Shown here in pieces: positions 62,573 to 64,000 of a stretch of DNA of 64,000 nt; positions within the stretch are counted from its first letter, which is position 1, and every line of letters begins with the position of its first letter. This DNA is from Serratia entomophila (GTDB lineage: Bacteria; Pseudomonadota; Gammaproteobacteria; Enterobacterales; Enterobacteriaceae): positions 3,906,001 to 3,970,000 of the forward strand of contig NZ_CP082787.1 in NCBI RefSeq assembly GCF_021462285.1, written 5' to 3'. Below the pieces are notes generated by a model that did not search any database, was not told the DNA's origin, and was given only the letters and a program-made list of their open reading frames with translations. A program made the position numbers and the translations under genes.

Positions 62573-62943
62573 TTATAAACATGCACCCGGTTTTTTGGTC
62601 GGTTTTATTCACTTTTTCTGTGGATAGGTGTGTGAAGAACTCTAGGAATAAGCTGGTACAACTCTGTTAACCGTAAAACGGACATTAAATTAAATTTATA
62701 ATTAATACTTAAAATACAAAAAGATAATATACAATCCAGGGTTATAAACAGGGCAAAAATGTGATCTACGCACGGTTAGGATCTTGCCCTGGCGAAAGAT
62801 CCACCAACGCCGTTTTTATCCACAGATTATCCGAGCAAGTTACGCACAAAACGGACAAATTCGTAAAAAACCCCCCGCGTCAAGGCTGTAAATCGAACCA
62901 GTGATCGGCAAAAATTTGGGTTATCCCATAAATCTGTGGATAA
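62573..62943. other. DnaA-box cluster, DARS2-like region
   Basis: The 696-base gap between rppH and mutH is AT-rich and holds no gene. It carries perfect DnaA boxes TTATCCACA at 62816-62824 (+) and TGTGGATAA at 62935-62943 (-), near boxes CTATCCACA at 62619-62627 (-), TTACGCACA at 62840-62848 (+) and TTATAAACA at 62573-62581 and 62742-62750 (+). A two-mismatch IHF-like site lies at 62891-62903. In E. coli the DnaA-reactivating sequence DARS2 is in this same rppH-mutH gap, so I infer the same role: turning ADP-DnaA back to ATP-DnaA before initiation. Confidence 0.75.
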
Positions 62944-63138
62944 ATAGGTGTAAGATCCTGTTTATTGTCGGTGGCTTCAGGTGCACAAGCGCCGGCCTGA
63001 ATTTTCTTATAGCCCGGCGGTAGGAAAAAAAGCATGTAAAATCATGCTACTATTCTTCTTTTCCCCAGGCTTACGCTGCCGTTATCGGCTGCGTGCAAAT
63101 GCAGTACGTTTTTCAACCAAAACTGACAGGCTTGATTT

Positions 63139-63825
63139 ATGGCGTTTTTATCCCCCTTGCCCCCACCGCCGGAAAATGAACGGCAGCTGTTCGAGCGCGC
63201 GCAGGCGCTGGCCGGTTTTAGCCTGGGCGAACTGGCGGCCCGCGCGCAGTTGCCGATCCCTAAAGATCTGAAACGCGATAAAGGCTGGGTTGGCATGCTG
63301 CTGGAGCAGTATCTCGGCGCGATGGCGGGCAGCAAGCCAGAACAGGATTTTCCTGAATTGGGCATCGAGCTGAAAACCATCCCGATCGACGCCGCCGGCA
63401 AGCCGCTGGAGACCACCTTCGTTTGCGTGGCGCCGCTCACCGGCAACAGCGGCGTCACCTGGGCCAGCAGCCATGTGCGCCATAAGCTGGCGCGGGTGTT
63501 GTGGATACCGGTGGAGGGCGAACGGCAAATCCCGCTGGCGCAGCGGCGTGTCGGCTCACCGCTGCTCTGGAGCCCCAACGCCGCCGAGGAAGAGATGCTG
63601 CGCCGCGATTGGGAGGAACTGATGGACCTGATTGTGCTTGGCCACGTAGAGCGCATCACCGCCCGCCACGGCGAAGTGCTGCAGCTGCGCCCCAAAGCGG
63701 CCAACAGTAAGGCGCTGACCGAAGCCATTGGCGAACAGGGCCAGCCGATACTGACCTTGCCGCGCGGCTTTTACCTGAAAAAGAGCTTTACCGGCGCACT
63801 GCTGGCCCGGCATTTCTTTATCTGA
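63139..63825 (+). CDS. mutH: DNA mismatch repair endonuclease MutH
   Basis: MutH nicks the unmethylated strand at hemimethylated GATC sites when called by MutS and MutL. The 228-residue product has the catalytic set Asp70, Glu77 and Lys79 in '[10 protein letters not shown]', as in E. coli, and a complete C terminus. Single gene, plus strand, followed about 100 bases later by the start of ygdQ. Presence implies Dam methylation in the host. Confidence 0.98.
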   Translation: MAFLSPLPPPPENERQLFERAQALAGFSLGELAARAQLPIPKDLKRDKGWVGMLLEQYLGAMAGSKPEQDFPELGIELKTIPIDAAGKPLETTFVCVAPLTGNSGVTWASSHVRHKLARVLWIPVEGERQIPLAQRRVGSPLLWSPNAAEEEMLRRDWEELMDLIVLGHVERITARHGEVLQLRPKAANSKALTEAIGEQGQPILTLPRGFYLKKSFTGALLARHFFI

Positions 63826-63925
63826 ACCTGAACCCCTTCGTTTAGTCGGCGTTTAGGTAACTCTGTCAGCGCAGCGATAAACGGGTATAATTCACTCTTT
63901 GCATTTATTGAAGGTGTGCTGGGCA

Positions 63926-64000
63926 ATGTTCGAATGGATTATGGATCCCAATGCCTGGTTAGCGTTAGGTACGCTGACCATTCTGGAGATCGTGCTGGGT
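63926..64000 (+). CDS. ygdQ: TerC family membrane protein (YgdQ), 5' part only
   Basis: The first 25 codons are inside the window: 'MFEWIMDPNAWLALGTLTIL' followed by EIVLG, which matches the start of YgdQ-type TerC family membrane proteins. The gene runs off the window edge. It follows mutH as in E. coli. Confidence 0.85.
   Translation, partial: MFEWIMDPNAWLALGTLTILEIVLG

Noticed and set aside
62573..62943. Chromosomal replication origin oriC
   Set aside because: DnaA boxes and AT richness suggest it, but the flanking genes are rppH and mutH, not mnmG/mioC, there are few GATC sites, and no 13-mer array is seen. DARS2 fits better.

Overview
The window is a continuous piece of enterobacterial core chromosome. 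Protein sequences, gene order and the small RNAs are close to Escherichia coli and Yersinia. The high GC content, together with a pbpC/alpha-2-macroglobulin pair and an MFS gene beside yqcC, points to a Serratia-like member of the Yersiniaceae; the genus is an inference from sequence character. I see no prophage, insertion sequence, CRISPR array, toxin-antitoxin pair or secretion cluster, and no gene is obviously broken. About 52 protein genes, three tRNAs and several non-coding RNAs or sites can be supported.

Region 1 (1-13.2 kb, mostly minus strand) is the envelope and translation block dxr-uppS-cdsA-rseP-bamA-skp-lpxD, preceded by rpsB-tsf-pyrH-frr. It makes the polyprenyl carrier lipid, phospholipid precursor, outer-membrane assembly machine and lipid A, alongside ribosome factors and UMP kinase. 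map and glnD-dapD-yaeH run divergently from rpsB on the plus strand (12.4-17.3 kb). The rpsB leader carries the conserved S2/t44 RNA fold. A promoter-hairpin-terminator unit between dxr and uppS looks like an unannotated small RNA or attenuator.

Region 2 (17.3-30.1 kb) is a synteny join onto the yqcA-truC-yqcC-csrB-syd neighbourhood. Here yqcC is separated from truC by pbpC and a very large alpha-2-macroglobulin-like gene (1993 codons). An MFS transporter lies between yqcC and csrB. CsrB (RsmB) RNA is clear from about 25 GGA motifs, an intrinsic terminator and an upstream 20-bp perfect palindrome matching UvrY/GacA sites.

Region 3 (30.1-43.9 kb) holds queF, ppnN, xni, rlmM, ygdD, gcvA/gcvB, ygdI, the sulfur-transfer genes csdA-csdE with tcdA, mltA, three tandem initiator tRNAs (metZWV), amiC and argA. 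GcvB is recognisable along its length and has a good sigma-70 promoter.

Region 4 (43.9-64 kb) is the recombination and repair block recC-ptrA-recB-recD, the minor pseudopilin genes ppdA-ppdB-ygdB-ppdC, thyA-lgt, ptsP-rppH and mutH, ending in a partial terC-family gene (ygdQ). The roughly 700-bp gap between rppH and mutH is rich in DnaA boxes and fits the position of the DnaA-reactivating locus DARS2 in E. coli.

The window is largely a conserved housekeeping region. The most interesting signals are non-coding (DARS2-like cluster, CsrB with its UvrY site, the dxr-uppS RNA candidate, a tRNA-like remnant after queF) and the inserted pbpC/macroglobulin pair.
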